Part shown: positions 20,544 to 21,806 of the stretch, piece by piece
How the letters are laid out: the number at the start of each line of letters is the position of its first letter
How positions within the stretch are numbered: the first letter of the stretch is position 1
From: Ruminobacter sp964520475
Lineage (GTDB): Bacteria; Pseudomonadota; Gammaproteobacteria; Enterobacterales; Succinivibrionaceae
Direction of reading: 5' to 3'
NCBI GenBank assembly: GCA_964520475.1
Contig: CAZFNS010000020.1
Span: 1-21,806 of the forward strand
Length of the DNA: 21,806 bases
Position numbers and translations under genes: made by a program
The notes under the pieces: model-generated
Databases searched by the model: none
What the model was told of the DNA's origin: nothing
What the model saw: only the letters and a program-made list of their open reading frames with translations

Positions 20544-21806
20544 ATGAACAACTGCATCAGGATATCCGCGCTCGCCCTGGCCCTCGCGCTGGGCGCGGAG
20601 GCGCACGCCGCTCCGGCCGCCGCCCCGGCGGATCCCGGCGCCGCCCCGGCCGCCCCCGCGGAAAAGGCGGACGCCGCCGCCCCGGACGGGAAGGAAGGGG
20701 AGCAGCCCGCCGAAGCCGCCGCGGAGGAAAGCTCGCTCTCGGCCGACCTTTCGGATCTCTGGGAAAAGATGGATCAGTTTTCGGTCGAGTTCAGCAGAGA
20801 CTCCGAGCATCCCGTCATAATCGAAGACACGGAAGACACCATCAATCTCGGCACCACCAGGTACCGGACCGACCCGGACAGCGAGACCATCGTGGTCGAG
20901 AGCGTGCCGGGCGAAGGAGAGGAGACCGCCCCGGAAACCGCAGAGCCGCCCGCGGAGGGAACTCCGGCCGAAACCCCGGCGGAACAGAAAGCCGAACCCG
21001 TTACCGGGGAATCCGCTCCGGCTGAAGAACAGGCTCCCGCCGAACCCGTAACCGAGGAACCGGCTCCGGCCGAAGAACAGACTGCGGCCGAAACCCCGGC
21101 GGAACAGCCCGCCGAACCGGTTGCCGAAGAACCGGCTCCGGCCGAAGAACAGACCGCGGCCGAAACCCCGGCGGAGCAGACCGCCGAACCGGCTGTCGAA
21201 GAACCGGCTCCGGCCGAAGAACAAGTTCCGGCGGCTGAAGAACAGGCTCCCGCCGAACCCGTAAGCGAAGAACCGGCCAAGGCCGAAGAAAAGGCTCCCG
21301 AGGCTGAGGAAAAGGCTCAGGCCGAAACTCCTGCGGAACAGCCCGCCGAGCCCGTTGCCGAAGAACAGGCTCCGGCGGCTGAAGAACAGGCTCCCGCCGA
21401 ACCCGTAAGCGAAGAACCGGCCAAGGCCGAAGAAAAGGCTCCCGAGGCTGAGGAAAAGGCTCAGGCCGAAACTCCTGCGGAACAGCCCGCCGAACCCGCC
21501 GGCAAAGAATCCGCCAAGACGGAGGAACAGGCTCCGGCCGAAACCCCGGCGGAGCAGCCCGCCGAACCGGCTGCCGAAGAACCGGCTCCGGTTGAAGAAC
21601 AGGCTCCCGCCGAATCCGCCGGCGAAGAACCGGCCAAGGCTGAGGAACAGGCTCCGGCGGCCGAAGAACGGGCTCCCGCCGCGCCCGCGGAGCTTCCGGC
21701 CATTCCGTTTGTGACCCTGGTTCCCGTCGTGCCCTGCGAAGAACCCGCCCGGGCGCTTCCCGCCCCGAAGATCCTGCCCTGCGGCGCCCCGGCCGCGGCT
21801 CCGGAA
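20544..21806 (+). CDS. Secreted Ala/Pro/Glu-rich repeat protein (3' end beyond window)
   Basis: Open to the window end (421 codons so far, no stop). The start at ATG 20544 has GAGG 9 bases upstream and yields a good signal peptide (MNNCIRISALALALALGAEAHA). ATG 20529 in frame is an alternative. A Pro/Ala-rich stretch is followed by a small non-repetitive domain (about residues 60-130: LSADLSDLWEKMDQFSVEF, IIEDTEDTINLGTTRY). From about residue 140 to 390 come repeats of PAEEQAPAEPV, EEPAKAEEKAP and AETPAEQPAEP. Near the right edge the repeats give way to IPFVTLVPVVPCEEP. Acidic Pro/Ala repeats form extended rods that can span periplasm or cell surface. No family recognised. Confidence 0.75.
   Translation, partial: MNNCIRISALALALALGAEAHAAPAAAPADPGAAPAAPAEKADAAAPDGKEGEQPAEAAAEESSLSADLSDLWEKMDQFSVEFSRDSEHPVIIEDTEDTINLGTTRYRTDPDSETIVVESVPGEGEETAPETAEPPAEGTPAETPAEQKAEPVTGESAPAEEQAPAEPVTEEPAPAEEQTAAETPAEQPAEPVAEEPAPAEEQTAAETPAEQTAEPAVEEPAPAEEQVPAAEEQAPAEPVSEEPAKAEEKAPEAEEKAQAETPAEQPAEPVAEEQAPAAEEQAPAEPVSEEPAKAEEKAPEAEEKAQAETPAEQPAEPAGKESAKTEEQAPAETPAEQPAEPAAEEPAPVEEQAPAESAGEEPAKAEEQAPAAEERAPAAPAELPAIPFVTLVPVVPCEEPARALPAPKILPCGAPAAAPE
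21059..21200 (+). repeat. Two 72-bp in-frame units in the Ala/Pro/Glu-rich gene
   Basis: The unit beginning cggctccggccgaagaacag at 21061 recurs at 21133, an offset of 72 bp (24 codons) with few differences. It encodes EEPAPAEEQTAAETPAEQ followed by AEP. Confidence 0.8.
21227..21493 (+). repeat. 144-bp direct repeat, 123 bp of it exact
   Basis: Bases 21227-21349 are identical to 21371-21493 (offset 144 bp, i.e. two 24-codon units). Exact identity at synonymous positions shows a recent duplication, so repeat number probably varies between strains. Confidence 0.85.

Overview
The window is GC-rich DNA, probably from a gammaproteobacterial chromosome. The best evidence is the pair hupB-ppiD in the same order as in E. 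coli, together with purT, a SET-family sugar efflux gene, hinT followed by an LpoB-like lipoprotein gene, and a TatD/YcfH-type gene close to hinT. A host-associated lineage near Aeromonadales/Succinivibrionaceae is possible, but I cannot prove it from this sequence.

Left end (1-2760): a tandem array of two paralogous minus-strand genes for membrane proteins with a bacterial PH-like domain. Each has its own promoter and a strong AGGAGG ribosome binding site. In both, the ATG served by that site is out of frame with the main reading frame, and the break coincides with a homopolymeric G tract (8 G in one, 10 G in the other). This looks like a pair of phase-variable (contingency) genes, both in the OFF state here, unless the tract lengths are assembly errors. 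The upstream 243 bp is repeated at about 95% identity with no gaps, and the right-hand copy carries the hupB promoter. Similarity at bases 21-120 suggests the array continues to the left.

Housekeeping block (2859-8398): hupB, ppiD, then convergent hinT-lpoB on the minus strand, a DUF5131 (Gp37/Gp68, three-Cys) gene with an extra cysteine-rich tail, and a TatD-type hydrolase.

Middle (8559-17455): type IV secretion parts lie among chromosomal genes. A TraV-like lipoprotein gene and a TraA/VirB2-like pilin gene (the adjacent order known from SXT/R391-type elements) sit beside tatD. An SXT-type TraD coupling ATPase gene lies about 2.5 kb further on, beyond cvfB and a SetA-like efflux gene. traD follows an unrecognised gene that is divergent from a second unrecognised gene. 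These two appear to be distant paralogues arranged around a 510-bp control region.

Right end (17556-21806): purT on the minus strand, then a secreted Sel1/TPR-like protein, and a secreted Ala/Pro/Glu-rich protein with 24-residue (72-bp) repeats that runs off the window. No rRNA, tRNA, CRISPR array or insertion sequence was recognised.
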